From: Parafrankia discariae
GTDB taxonomy: Bacteria; Actinomycetota; Actinomycetes; Frankiales; Frankiaceae
DNA length: 64,000 bases
NCBI RefSeq assembly: GCF_000373365.1
Contig: NZ_KB891274.1
Location: forward strand, 51,560 to 115,559
Reading direction: 5' to 3'
Shown one piece after another: positions 41,129 through 49,993 of this stretch. Both the position numbers and the translations under genes were made by a program. The first letter of the stretch is position 1, and every line of letters starts with the position of its first letter. The notes beneath the pieces were generated by a model. That model saw nothing but the letters and a program-made list of their open reading frames with translations. It ran no database searches and had not been told where the DNA came from.

Positions 41129-41952
41129 GGTTGCTGGACGGGCGGTCGATGGCCGCCGACATAGGACGCTCGGTCGTCGACGACGTCGAACGGCTCGCCG
41201 CCACCGGGGTCACCCCGACCCTGGCGGTCGTGCTGCCGACGGCGGACGAGGCGGCTCGGTCGTACGTGCGGGTGATCGAGCGCGGCGCGGCGAAGCTCGG
41301 GGTGGGCTGCGCGGTGCACGAGCTGTCCGGGGACCCGGACGAGCTGATCGCGACCGTGGACCGGCTCGCCGCCGACCCGGCGGTGCACGGGATGATCGTG
41401 CAGACGCCGTTGCCGGACGGGCTGACCGCCGCCGACGTGGGGGCCCGCATCCCGGTGGGCAAGGACGTCGACGGGATGAACCCGTTGAGCCTGGGCCGGC
41501 TGGCGCTGGGGTTGCCCGCGTTCGCGCCGGCGACCGCGGCGGCCGTGCTGGAGATCCTCAACCGGGCCGCGGTGCCGCTGGCCGGCGCCCGGGCGTGTGT
41601 GATCGGGCGCAGCTCGGTGGTGGGCAAGCCGGCGGCGTTGCTGCTGCTCGCCGAGGACGCGACGGTGACGGTGTGCCATTCCCGGACGAAGGACCTGGCG
41701 ACGGTGGCGCACGACGCCGACATCGTGGTGGCCGCGGTCGGCCGGCCGAAGATGGTCGGTGCCGGGCATGTCCGGCCCGGGGCGGTCGTCATCGACGTCG
41801 GCACGAACTGGACGGACGCCGGTCTGGTCGGTGACGTCGACGCCGACGCGGTGGCCCCGGTCGTGGGCGCGCTGACCCCGGTGCCCGGCGGGGTGGGGCC
41901 GGTGACGACGATGCTGCTGCTGCGTAACACGGTGCGGGCGGCGGGCGGGTGA
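41125..41952 (+). CDS. folD: Methylenetetrahydrofolate dehydrogenase/methenyltetrahydrofolate cyclohydrolase
   Basis: A 275-residue bifunctional FolD. The motifs are [15 protein letters not shown] with the catalytic Tyr (the usual partner Lys position is occupied by Arg-Val-Ile-Glu context here), [39 protein letters not shown] (NADP site) and [16 protein letters not shown]. It interconverts 5,10-methylene-, methenyl- and 10-formyl-THF. Pairing with the cyclodeaminase gene lets the product of that enzyme flow directly into this one. The family Lys (YxxxK) should be checked, since YVRVIE lacks it. Confidence 0.93.
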   Translation: MRLLDGRSMAADIGRSVVDDVERLAATGVTPTLAVVLPTADEAARSYVRVIERGAAKLGVGCAVHELSGDPDELIATVDRLAADPAVHGMIVQTPLPDGLTAADVGARIPVGKDVDGMNPLSLGRLALGLPAFAPATAAAVLEILNRAAVPLAGARACVIGRSSVVGKPAALLLLAEDATVTVCHSRTKDLATVAHDADIVVAAVGRPKMVGAGHVRPGAVVIDVGTNWTDAGLVGDVDADAVAPVVGALTPVPGGVGPVTTMLLLRNTVRAAGG

Positions 41953-41996
41953 TGAGCGGGCGGCGGTAGCCGGGCCGGTCTGGTGGGCCGCTTCGG

Positions 41997-43850
41997 TCAG
42001 TGGGCGGGACGCGGTGGCGGGCCGCCCGCCGGGCCCGTGCCGGCGGTGCGCACGCGGTTGCGTCCTTCGCGTTTCGCCTGGTAGAGCGCCGCGTCGGCGC
42101 GCTCGAGCAGGTCGGTCAGGATGGTGAGGTCGTCGCCGGCCGGCGTCGGGCACGGGCCGGGGAACACCGGCTCCGCGGCGGTGCCGGGCTGGCCGCGGCG
42201 GGTTCGGCCGGGGGTCGGACCGGGTGGGTGGCCGGGCCGGGCGAGGCCGCCGGGGCTGTTGCTGGTGCCGGCGACGCCGACCGACACCGTGACGGTCACG
42301 TCGGCGCGGCCGAGGCGGATGCGGGTGCCCGCGACCTGGTGGCGGACCCGTTCGGCGACGGCGGCGGCGGCGTCGAGGTCGACCTCGGCGAGCAGCACGA
42401 CGAACTCCTCCCCGCCGAAGCGTCCGACGAGGTCCTGCGGGCGGGTGGCCAGGCGCAGCGCGTCGGCGACGGCGAGCAGCACCGCGTCGCCGTTGAGGTG
42501 GCCGTAGCGGTCGTTGACCTGTTTGAAGTGGTCGACGTCGACGAGCAGCACCGACAGTGGACGTCCCAGCCGGCGGGTCCGGGCGGTTTCGCGCTGGGCG
42601 ACCTGTCGCCAGTAGGCCATGGTGGCCAGCCGGGTCTTGGGGTCGGTGCGGGCCGCGGTGAGCAGCTCGGCGTGGGCCAGCCCACGGCGCAGCAGCAGGA
42701 CGAGCGGTGCGGCGACGACGAGCAGCAGCGGGCTGGCCGCCCACAGGACGGCGAGGATCAGCGCGGCGCCGGTCTCCACCGCGGCCGTGACCGTCTGTTC
42801 CCGCCCGCCGGACCAGTGGCCGGGGCGCAGCAGCCGGTCGACGAGCAGGTAGGCACCGACCGCGGCGATCAGCGCGGCGAAGGTGTGCGACGAGCCGGCG
42901 AGCCGCTCCGCGGACCGCGGGTCCGTCGTGGGTGCGATCAGGTGGTGGACGGCGGACGCGGCGGCGCCGGCGAGACCGAGCGCGGCGGTGTCGTGCAGCC
43001 GGGGCCGGACCGGCGGTGGTGAGCCCGGCGGGCCGGGGGGGCGGGCGAGCCGGCCCGCTCCCCCGGTCGCCAGCCAGAGCGGGACGTGCGCGAGCAGCGC
43101 GTAGAGCGGGGGCAGCAGCAGCGCGACGGGCAGCGTCCAGGTCGAGGTCAGGGGCGGACCGCTGTCCAGGGGGGCGCCGTCGGCACGCGGCCCGGCGCCG
43201 GCCGCGGTGGGGCCGGTGAGCAGCACCCCGGTGACGACGGCCAGCGTGGTGAAGGCGGCGAAGGTCGCGAGTTCGGCGGGTCGGGGCGGGCTGCGGTCGG
43301 CGGCGGCGTTGGCGACGAGGACGACGGCGGCGACGAGGAACAGCGCCTCGACCGCGAGGATGCCGATCAGCTCGGCGGGTGGCCGCGGCCCGCCCGGGGC
43401 GCCGCCGGGGCGCCGTGGACGTGGGCGGACCCGTGGGCGTGGCTCGTTCAGGAACAGGGAGGCGCCGTGGCCCACCGGGGCGCCGTGGCCCGGGTCGGCG
43501 CGGGGGGTGCCCGTCCGCCGCGGGAAGGGGGTGTCGCGGGGCACGGTGACCGGAGCGGTGGCCGTGGCCGGTGCCGCCCGCCCGAACGTGGGCATCGGCG
43601 GCGGGCCCGCCCGGGTGGGAGCGGGCCGGGTCGGGATGGCGGCCGGGGCCGGGTGGGTGGCGGGGAGCCCGGTGGGGGTTCGAGGCCCGTCCGCGGACGG
43701 GCCGGGTATCGCTGGCGTCCCGGGTATCGCGACGAGCCCGGCCGGGCGGCGGGCCGTCGCCCGGCGGACGGCGCGCGCCACCGCCCCGAGCCCGGGTGGG
43801 ACGTGCCCGCGCCCGGGTCGCCATCGCGCCTGTCGTAACGGCATCCGCAC
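41997..43850 (-). CDS. Membrane-bound diguanylate cyclase (GGDEF)
   Basis: A 617-residue protein. A long Pro/Arg/Gly-rich N-terminus (to about 170) is followed by about eight hydrophobic segments (for example ELIGILAVEALFLVAAVVLV, ALILAVLWAASPLLLVVAAP) and a C-terminal GGDEF domain (about 430-600) with active-site GGEEF and, five residues before it, RPQD, the RxxD inhibitory site. It should make cyclic di-GMP with product inhibition. GTG at 43850 after GAAGGG is taken as the start; ATG at 43844 is nearly equivalent. No EAL domain is present. Confidence 0.85.
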   Translation of the reverse strand: MRMPLRQARWRPGRGHVPPGLGAVARAVRRATARRPAGLVAIPGTPAIPGPSADGPRTPTGLPATHPAPAAIPTRPAPTRAGPPPMPTFGRAAPATATAPVTVPRDTPFPRRTGTPRADPGHGAPVGHGASLFLNEPRPRVRPRPRRPGGAPGGPRPPAELIGILAVEALFLVAAVVLVANAAADRSPPRPAELATFAAFTTLAVVTGVLLTGPTAAGAGPRADGAPLDSGPPLTSTWTLPVALLLPPLYALLAHVPLWLATGGAGRLARPPGPPGSPPPVRPRLHDTAALGLAGAAASAVHHLIAPTTDPRSAERLAGSSHTFAALIAAVGAYLLVDRLLRPGHWSGGREQTVTAAVETGAALILAVLWAASPLLLVVAAPLVLLLRRGLAHAELLTAARTDPKTRLATMAYWRQVAQRETARTRRLGRPLSVLLVDVDHFKQVNDRYGHLNGDAVLLAVADALRLATRPQDLVGRFGGEEFVVLLAEVDLDAAAAVAERVRHQVAGTRIRLGRADVTVTVSVGVAGTSNSPGGLARPGHPPGPTPGRTRRGQPGTAAEPVFPGPCPTPAGDDLTILTDLLERADAALYQAKREGRNRVRTAGTGPAGGPPPRPAH

Positions 43851-44260
43851 GTGGCCCTTCTCGTTCACCGCCGGGTGCTGGTGACGCCCGCGGCGCCCAC
43901 CTCGCGGTATCCAGGTCTGTCGGGGCATCCGTTCCCGAACCGGGGCCGACCCGTGCCCGGCGCCGGCCGGGGGCGGGACGCCCTCGGTGGGACCGACGCC
44001 GTCGGCGGCCACACCCGCCGACTGCTACACACAGTGAAGCCCCGTGAACGAAGGGTATGAAGGCTCTTCGGGCATCCGCAACTAGTTCGTGGATGTCGGA
44101 CATGCAGCACCGGCATCGGCGTCGGCGCTCGACGCGCCCCGGGCGGGTGTGCCGTGCCGGTCCTCGCGCTCCTGACCTGCGTCATCAGCCGGTGGGCTGG
44201 TGCGGACGGCCGGGTCGCGGGCGCCGCGACGGCCGGCGGGCGCGGCCCGGGAAGACCACA

Positions 44261-44288
44261 GCCGACCCGCCTGATGGGGTGGGTCGGC
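44261..44288 (-). terminator. Terminator hairpin after bioA
   Basis: GCCGACCC (44261-44268) pairs with GGGTCGGC (44281-44288), with further G-C pairs possible in the loop, 38 bases beyond the bioA stop. The rest of the 476-bp gap 43851-44326 contains only the promoter region expected for the GGDEF gene, with a less G+C-rich patch at 44025-44100. Confidence 0.55.
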
Positions 44289-44326
44289 GGGCCGTCGGAC
44301 GGTCGCCGGCGGCCCGGGAGCGGGGG

Positions 44327-45613
44327 TCAGCCGGTGGTGGCGGCGACCGCGGTGACCATGGCGGCGGCCAGGGTGGTGACGTCCGCCGGCTCCATCAGGA
44401 ACGGCGGCATCGCGTAGACCAGCCGGCCGAACGGGCGTACCCAGACCCCCAGCTCGACGAGCAGCGGTTGGATGACGGCCATGTCGACCGGGCGGTGGGT
44501 CTCGATCACGCCGATGGCGCCGAGGGTACGGACGTCCGCGACGCCGGGCAGGTCGGCGGCGGGCGCGAGCCCGGCCGCCAGGGCGTCGTGCACGGCACCG
44601 ACCCGCGCCCGCCACGGGGAGGAGAGCAGCAGCTCGACGCTGGCCCGGGAGATCGCGGCGGCCAGCGGGTTGGCCATGAACGTGGGGCCGTGCATGAACG
44701 CGCCCGCCGCCGAGGCGCAGACGCCGTCGGCCACCTCGGCGGTGCACAGGGTGGCACCCATCGTCAGGTAGCCGCCGGTCATCGCCTTGCCGACGCACAT
44801 GATGTCCGGGGTGATCCCGGCGTGATCGCAGCCGAACAGCTCCCCGGTGCGCCCGAAACCGGTGGCGATCTCGTCGGCGACGAGCAGCACCCGGTGCCGG
44901 TCGCACAGCTCGCGGACCCGGGCCAGCCAGCCGGGGGCGTAGAAACGCATCGCGCCGGCACCCTGCACGACCGGTTCGCAGATGACCGCGGCGATCTCCC
45001 CCTCGTGCGCGGCGAGCAGGCGTTCGATGTCGGCGAGGTCGGCGTCGGTGACCGGCTCGGTGAAGCCGGGGGCCGGGGCGGGGGCGAACAGGTGCCGGGC
45101 CAGCAGGCCGGTGAACAGGTGGTGCATGCCGGTGTCGGGGTCGCAGACCGACATCGCGCCGGAGGTGTCGCCGTGGTAGCCGCGGCGGATGGTGAGCAGT
45201 CGGGTCCGCCCGGGCCGGCCGCGGCCGGCCTGGTACTGCAACGCCATCTTGATCGCGACCTCGACGGCGACGGAGCCGGAGTCGCAGAAGAACACCCGTT
45301 CCAGGCCGGGTGGGGTGATCCGCACGAGCAGTTCGGCCAGGGTGACGGCGGGCTCGTGGGTGAGCCCGCCGAACATGACGTGCGACATCCGGTCGAGCTG
45401 GTCGCGGGCGGCCCGGTCCAGGACGGGGTGGCGGTAGCCGTGGATCGCCGCCCACCACGACGACATCCCGTCGAGCAGTTCACGGCCGTCGGTGAGGGTC
45501 AGGCGCACCCCGGCGGCGGAGGCGACGGCGAACAGCGGGGCCGGGTCGTGTACCGAGGCGTAGGGGTGCCAGACGACCGCGCGGTCCCGGGCGAGCAGGT
45601 CGGAGGCGTCCAT
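44327..45613 (-). CDS. bioA: Adenosylmethionine-8-amino-7-oxononanoate aminotransferase
   Basis: A 428-residue PLP enzyme of biotin synthesis that converts KAPA to DAPA using SAM as amino donor. The motifs are WHPYAS near the start, DGMSSWWAAIHGY, FFCDSGSVAVEVAIKMALQY, ADEIATGFGRTG, and the PLP Lys in CVGKAMTGGYL, all diagnostic of BioA rather than of general aminotransferases. ATG at 45613 has AGAAGG 7 bases upstream. The other biotin genes are not nearby. A 22-bp GC palindrome lies just upstream of the ribosome site. Confidence 0.94.
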   Translation of the reverse strand: MDASDLLARDRAVVWHPYASVHDPAPLFAVASAAGVRLTLTDGRELLDGMSSWWAAIHGYRHPVLDRAARDQLDRMSHVMFGGLTHEPAVTLAELLVRITPPGLERVFFCDSGSVAVEVAIKMALQYQAGRGRPGRTRLLTIRRGYHGDTSGAMSVCDPDTGMHHLFTGLLARHLFAPAPAPGFTEPVTDADLADIERLLAAHEGEIAAVICEPVVQGAGAMRFYAPGWLARVRELCDRHRVLLVADEIATGFGRTGELFGCDHAGITPDIMCVGKAMTGGYLTMGATLCTAEVADGVCASAAGAFMHGPTFMANPLAAAISRASVELLLSSPWRARVGAVHDALAAGLAPAADLPGVADVRTLGAIGVIETHRPVDMAVIQPLLVELGVWVRPFGRLVYAMPPFLMEPADVTTLAAAMVTAVAATTG

Positions 45614-45626
45614 GGGCCAACCTTCT

Positions 45627-45648
45627 CCCACCGGCCGCGGCCGGTGGG
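45627..45648. promoter_or_regulatory. Perfect 22-bp GC palindrome before bioA
   Basis: Bases 45627-45648 read the same on both strands (half-site CCCACCGGCCG). It lies between the start codons of bioA and the divergent hydrolase gene, directly upstream of the bioA Shine-Dalgarno. It may be an operator or simply an mRNA hairpin. Confidence 0.4.
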
Positions 45649-45731
45649 CCGGGTGGGCCGGTGCGTGTCATGAGGGCCACACGGGGCACCACCGCTCCCG
45701 GGTGCGGGCGGTGCCGGCGAAGATGGGACGC

Positions 45732-46934
45732 ATGCCACCCGAACCGACCGCCCCCGCCGCGCCCCGCGGGGCGACCGTGCCCGCCCAGCCGGCCGAGCCC
45801 GCCGAGCCGGCGGTGCTGGTCCGCCGTGAGGGTGCCCTGGGCCGGATCACGCTGAACCGGCCGAAGGCGATCAACGCGTTGACCACGGGCATGGTGGTGG
45901 CCGTCGACGCGGCGCTGCGGGCCTGGGCGGTCGACGACCGGGTCGCCGCGGTGCTCGTCGACGGGGCGGGCGGGCGTGGCCTGTGCGCGGGTGGCGACAT
46001 CCGTTTCTTCCGGGACTGCGCGCTGCGCGGCGACCCGGCGCCCAAGGCGTTCTGGGCCGCCGAGTACCGGCTCAACGCGCTGATCAGCACCTATCCGAAG
46101 CCGTATGTGGCGCTGATGGACGGGCTCGTGATGGGTGGTGGGATCGGGATCTCGGCGCACGGCGCCACCCGGATCGTCACCGAACGTTCGGTGCTGTCGA
46201 TGCCGGAGGTCGGGATCGGTTTCGTCCCCGACGTCGGCGGCACCCATCTGCTCGCCCGGATGCCCGGGGAGATCGGGACCCATCTGGCGCTCACCGGCGG
46301 CCGGATCGGCGCGGCCGACGCGATCGCCTGCGGGCTGGCCGACCATCAGCTGCCCGGCGCCGCGCTGCCGGCGTTCGTCGCCGCGCTGCGGGCGGCCGCC
46401 GCGGCCGGCCTCGGCGCAGGGGGGGCGGACACGCTGGCCCGTCGGTACGCGACGCCCGCCGCGGCGGGCGGCCCGCCGGCGCTGGCGGCCGACCGGGCCT
46501 GGATCGACCCGTGTTACCGCTACGACAGCGTGGAGGAGATCCTGGCGGCGCTGGCGGCCAGCCCCGTCCCGGCGGCCCGTGCCGCCGGACTGGAGATCGC
46601 CACGAAGTCACCGACCGCGCTGAAGGTGACGCTGCGCGCGCTGCGGGCGGCCCGGACGCTGCCGGGGCTGGGGGCCTGCCTGGACCAGGAGTACCGGATC
46701 TCCTGTGTGCTGCTGGGCACCCACGACCTGGTGGAGGGGGTGCGGGCCGCGGTCGTCGACAAGGACCGCTCCCCACGCTGGTCCCCGGACCGGCTCGCCG
46801 ACGTCACGGCCGGCGACGTCGAGCGGTTCTTCGCCCCGCTGGGCGCCGACGAGCTCGGCCTCGGCCCGGGCGGGGCCGGCGGATCCGGTTCGGCCGGCGA
46901 GGCCGGTCGGCAGGTGGGAGAGGCGGTCCGATGA
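45732..46934 (+). CDS. Enoyl-CoA hydratase family, 3-hydroxyisobutyryl-CoA hydrolase type
   Basis: A 400-residue crotonase-fold protein. The motifs INALTTGMV, GGRGLCAGGDIRFF, MDGLVMGGGIGISAHG (oxyanion hole) and MPEVGIGFVPDVGGTHLLAR, with the C-terminal ECH_2 extension (EYRISCVLL, GVRAAVVDKDRSPRW), identify the HIBCH branch, which hydrolyses 3-hydroxyisobutyryl-CoA in valine degradation. ATG at 45732 is chosen (45723 is possible). It overlaps the PPTase gene by 4 bp (ATGA), an unexpected partnership. Confidence 0.9.
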   Translation: MPPEPTAPAAPRGATVPAQPAEPAEPAVLVRREGALGRITLNRPKAINALTTGMVVAVDAALRAWAVDDRVAAVLVDGAGGRGLCAGGDIRFFRDCALRGDPAPKAFWAAEYRLNALISTYPKPYVALMDGLVMGGGIGISAHGATRIVTERSVLSMPEVGIGFVPDVGGTHLLARMPGEIGTHLALTGGRIGAADAIACGLADHQLPGAALPAFVAALRAAAAAGLGAGGADTLARRYATPAAAGGPPALAADRAWIDPCYRYDSVEEILAALAASPVPAARAAGLEIATKSPTALKVTLRALRAARTLPGLGACLDQEYRISCVLLGTHDLVEGVRAAVVDKDRSPRWSPDRLADVTAGDVERFFAPLGADELGLGPGGAGGSGSAGEAGRQVGEAVR

Positions 46935-47809
46935 GCGACAGGTGGAGCACCGCGGCCGGGACGCCGACGACGGCACCGGCACCGGCATCGGTGACAGCGC
47001 CGGCCACGGTGGCGGCGACCGGCCCGGTTCGGCTCGCCGGCGGCGCGGTGCTGCTGGCCGCGGTGCTGCCGGCACCCGGTGCCGCCTGGTCCCCGGCCCC
47101 GGGTGCCGGGGCCGGACCGGCGCTCGCCGCGGTGGAGAAGTTCGACGACGACTTCGGCGGCGCCGCGGACGCCCGGCTGTTCCCCGAGGAGGCCGCGACC
47201 CTCACCCGCGCGGTCGACAAACGCCGCCGCGAGTTCACCACCGGACGGATCTGCGCGCACCGGGCGCTGGAGGCCCTGGGCGTGCCGGCGGTGCCCATCC
47301 TGCCCGGGGAGCGCCGGGAACCGCTGTGGCCGGCCGGGGTGGTCGGCAGCATCACCCACACCGCCGGCTACCGGGCGGCCGCGGTGGCCCGCGCGGCGGC
47401 GGGTTCGACGGTGAGCGTCGGCATCGACGCCGAGCCGAACGAGCCGACGCCAGGTGGGGTGCTCCGGGAGATCTCGCTGCCCGTGGAACGGGAGATGCTC
47501 ACCGCGCTCGGCGGGGAGCATCCCGCCGTCCGCTGGGACCGTCTGCTGTTCAGTGCCAAGGAGTCGGTCTACAAGGCCTGGTTCCCGCTGGCCCAACGCT
47601 GGCTGGGCTTCGACGACGCCGAGCTGACGATCACCGTCGACGCCGGGGACGCCGCCGGGACCGGGGTGGACGCGCGGGGGGCGTTCCAGGCGCGCCTGCT
47701 GGTGGCTGGGCCCGCGCTGCCCGGTGGGGAGCTGACCGGTTTCAGTGGGCGCTGGGCGGTGGGTCGTGGCCTGATCGTCACCGCGATCGCCTTCACTCCC
47801 CCGGCCTGA
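46931..47809 (+). CDS. 4'-phosphopantetheinyl transferase (Sfp/EntD type)
   Basis: A 292-residue PPTase that transfers phosphopantetheine from CoA to carrier proteins. Core motifs are VVGSITHTAGY, VGIDAEPN (Mg-binding Asp and Glu) and FSAKESVYKAWFPL (KExxYK), close to the EntD/NpgA-like actinomycete group. An extra Ala/Pro-rich N-terminus of about 65 residues precedes KFDDDFGG. ATG overlaps the preceding stop. It probably serves polyketide or nonribosomal peptide synthases encoded elsewhere. Confidence 0.9.
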   Translation: MSDRWSTAAGTPTTAPAPASVTAPATVAATGPVRLAGGAVLLAAVLPAPGAAWSPAPGAGAGPALAAVEKFDDDFGGAADARLFPEEAATLTRAVDKRRREFTTGRICAHRALEALGVPAVPILPGERREPLWPAGVVGSITHTAGYRAAAVARAAAGSTVSVGIDAEPNEPTPGGVLREISLPVEREMLTALGGEHPAVRWDRLLFSAKESVYKAWFPLAQRWLGFDDAELTITVDAGDAAGTGVDARGAFQARLLVAGPALPGGELTGFSGRWAVGRGLIVTAIAFTPPA

Positions 47810-48015
47810 ACCCCGCCGCGCCCACGGCGTTCCGTCCGGTCGGGGGCCGTGGACGGCTACGGTGCCGCCGGTTCCGATCCGCCGGTCCGCTCCCGTTCGC
47901 CGGACCGACGGGCCGCGGTGGCCGCGCGTAAAGCAGGCCCGGGTTCCGACCACGTAACATCCGGTCAGGCACGGTAAGACGGACATTCACTCGTCCCGCC
48001 CGGAGGATGGTTCCC

Positions 48016-48267
48016 ATGGCCGACATCGGCGCTCCCGAGCTGCTCATCATCGCCGCGGTCATCATGATCCTCTTCGGGTCGAAGCGGCTTCCCGACGCCG
48101 CCCGTTCCCTCGGCCGCTCCCTGCGGATCCTCAAGTCGGAGATCAAGGGCCTCGACACCGATGACACGGCCGCCCCGCCGGCGGCGGCACCGGCGGCCGT
48201 GACGGTGGCGCCCGTGGCGGCGGAACCCGCGCCCGCGGCGCCTCCGGCCGGCGCCGCGGCCCGCTAG
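48016..48267 (+). CDS. tatA: Sec-independent translocase subunit TatA
   Basis: An 83-residue TatA/E protein. The membrane helix [14 protein letters not shown] is followed by the hinge and amphipathic helix [21 protein letters not shown] and an Ala/Pro-rich tail. TatA forms the pore of twin-arginine export in the inner membrane. ATG at 48016 follows GGAGGA with an 8-base spacer. It is not next to tatC, as is common in actinobacteria. The lipoprotein at 49083-49985 carries a twin-Arg-like signal. Confidence 0.93.
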   Translation: MADIGAPELLIIAAVIMILFGSKRLPDAARSLGRSLRILKSEIKGLDTDDTAAPPAAAPAAVTVAPVAAEPAPAAPPAGAAAR

Positions 48268-48379
48268 GGAGCAGGGCTCCGGGCAGCCGCCCGGGTATCA
48301 CGCGCACGGACGGGGCCGATCGACCGTAGCCTTGGCCTGGCCTGAACAACCATTCGACGCTACGACGAAAGGACGGCCC

Positions 48380-49006
48380 GTGGGTCTCCGTCTGGGCGAC
48401 ACCGCTCCCGACTTCACCGCAACGACCACCGACGGCGAGATCACCTTCCACGAGTGGAAGAAGGACTCGTGGGCGGTCTTCTTCAGCCACCCGGCCGACT
48501 TCACGCCCGTGTGCACCACCGAGCTGGGCCGCACCGCCGCCCTGCAGAGCGAGTTCCAGAAGCGCAACACCAAGGCGCTCGCGCTGTCCGTCGACCCGGT
48601 CGACCAGCACAACGCCTGGGCGCCGGACATCGCGGAGGTCGCCGGAAGCGCGCTCAACTTCCCGATCGTGGCCGACCCCGACCACCGGGTCGCCGAGCTG
48701 TACGACATGATCCACCCGGGCGAGGGCGACACCTCCACCGTGCGTTCGGTGTTCATCATCGACCCCGCCAACAAGGTGCGGCTCTCCCTGACCTACCCGA
48801 AGTCGGTGGGCCGCAACTTCGACGAGATCATCCGCGTCATCGACGCGTTGCAGGCGACGGACGCGAACCCGATCGCGACCCCGGCCGACTGGAAGCCCGG
48901 CGACCGCGTGATCGTCGCGATCTCGGTCTCGACCGAGGACGCCAAGAAGCGGTTCCGGAACGTCGAGGAGACCAAGCCCTACCTGCGTTTCGCCGACGCT
49001 CCCTGA
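48380..49006 (+). CDS. 1-Cys peroxiredoxin (Prx6/AhpC-TSA family)
   Basis: A 208-residue peroxiredoxin with the peroxidatic Cys in FFSHPADFTPVCTTELGRTA, the Prx6-type SVDPVDQHNAW, SVFIIDP and the C-terminal dimerisation part including TPADWKPGDRVIV. No resolving Cys is evident in the C-terminus. It reduces hydrogen peroxide and organic peroxides. GTG at 48380 has AAAGGAC upstream. It stands alone, ending at a strong terminator. Confidence 0.94.
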   Translation: MGLRLGDTAPDFTATTTDGEITFHEWKKDSWAVFFSHPADFTPVCTTELGRTAALQSEFQKRNTKALALSVDPVDQHNAWAPDIAEVAGSALNFPIVADPDHRVAELYDMIHPGEGDTSTVRSVFIIDPANKVRLSLTYPKSVGRNFDEIIRVIDALQATDANPIATPADWKPGDRVIVAISVSTEDAKKRFRNVEETKPYLRFADAP

Positions 49007-49026
49007 GCGACCGCGTCGCCGGTCCC

Positions 49027-49052
49027 GTCCCGCCCCGGTGGCGGGGCGGGAC
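49027..49052. terminator. Bidirectional 10-bp GC hairpin
   Basis: GTCCCGCCCC (49027-49036) and GGGGCGGGAC (49043-49052) pair perfectly around GGTGGC, between the convergent peroxiredoxin and esterase genes. Confidence 0.7.
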
Positions 49053-49082
49053 CGGTCACCGGTCCGTCAGGCCCGGCGGCCG

Positions 49083-49985
49083 TCAGGCTCGACGGCCCAG
49101 CGCGCCACCGAGGAAGGCGAGCTGCGCCGGGGCGACGGAACGCCAGTACTCGGCGGTGTGCCCGCCGGGGCCGAAGTTCCGCTCGCCCGCTTCCAGGTCA
49201 CGGGCGGCCTGGCGGGAGACGGTGAAGAACGGGTCGGCGGAGCCGCAGTCGATCCGGTAGGACACCCCTGGCACGGGCGCCGTCCCGAGGACCGGGTGGG
49301 CCGCGAAGTCGGCCCTGGAGTCGAAGGCGCCGGGTGCGCTCGCGCCGTAGGACGGCCACATCGCCGGGCTGCTCGCCGCGACCGCGACGACCAGTCCGGG
49401 GTGGCGCCGGGCCAGCAGCAGCGCACCGTACCCGCCCATCGACCAGCCCGTCGCCGCCAGCCGCGTCGTCCGCAGGCCCAGCCCGGCGAGCCGGGGAAGC
49501 ACCTCGCCGATGATCATTCGCTCGGGGTCGTCGCCCGAGGCGCGCCGGTGCCAGTAGGCCTCGCCACCGTCGACGGCGACGAGCGCGAACGGCGCCACGC
49601 CGGCCGCCAGGGCGTCGGCGAGATGCCGGTCGAGGTTCAGCAGGCTGACCGACCGCTCCGCGTCGTCACCCCGCCCGTGCAGGACGAGGCAGGCCGGCAG
49701 CCCGTCCCGGGCCCCGCCCGGCGCGATCACCACCAGGCCGACCTGCCGGCCCCGGGCCGCGCTCGCGAAGCTCAGCCGGGCGACCTCCACCGGGCCGGCC
49801 GTGAGCGCCGCCCCCGCGGTCGGCCCGGCGGCCGGCGGGACGGAAGCCGGCGGCGACGCCGGTGAGCCGGGCGACACGGCCGACACCGGCGCCGCGGAGC
49901 CGGCCGGGCCCGTCGAACATCCGGCGAGGCCCCCACCGACCGCGCTCGCCGCGAGAACGAGCAGCGCCCGCCTGCTCGGCGGCAC
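49083..49985 (-). CDS. Lipoprotein esterase, alpha/beta-hydrolase fold
   Basis: A 300-residue exported lipoprotein. The signal SRRALLVLAASAVGGGLAGC combines a twin-Arg-like start with a lipobox ending at Cys23, followed by a Pro/Ala-rich spacer. The catalytic domain has LHGRGDD, the nucleophile GWSMGGYG and a late His in GGHTAEYW, resembling the putative esterase/antigen-85-like fold. GTG at 49985 lies 9 bp from the stop of the next hydrolase gene upstream, so the two form a unit. Confidence 0.85.
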   Translation of the reverse strand: MPPSRRALLVLAASAVGGGLAGCSTGPAGSAAPVSAVSPGSPASPPASVPPAAGPTAGAALTAGPVEVARLSFASAARGRQVGLVVIAPGGARDGLPACLVLHGRGDDAERSVSLLNLDRHLADALAAGVAPFALVAVDGGEAYWHRRASGDDPERMIIGEVLPRLAGLGLRTTRLAATGWSMGGYGALLLARRHPGLVVAVAASSPAMWPSYGASAPGAFDSRADFAAHPVLGTAPVPGVSYRIDCGSADPFFTVSRQAARDLEAGERNFGPGGHTAEYWRSVAPAQLAFLGGALGRRA

Positions 49986-49993
49986 GGTTCGCG

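Noticed and set aside
44057..45673. Long + strand frame over bioA
   Set aside because: Gly/Ala/Asp-rich antisense reading of a complete BioA with the PLP lysine.
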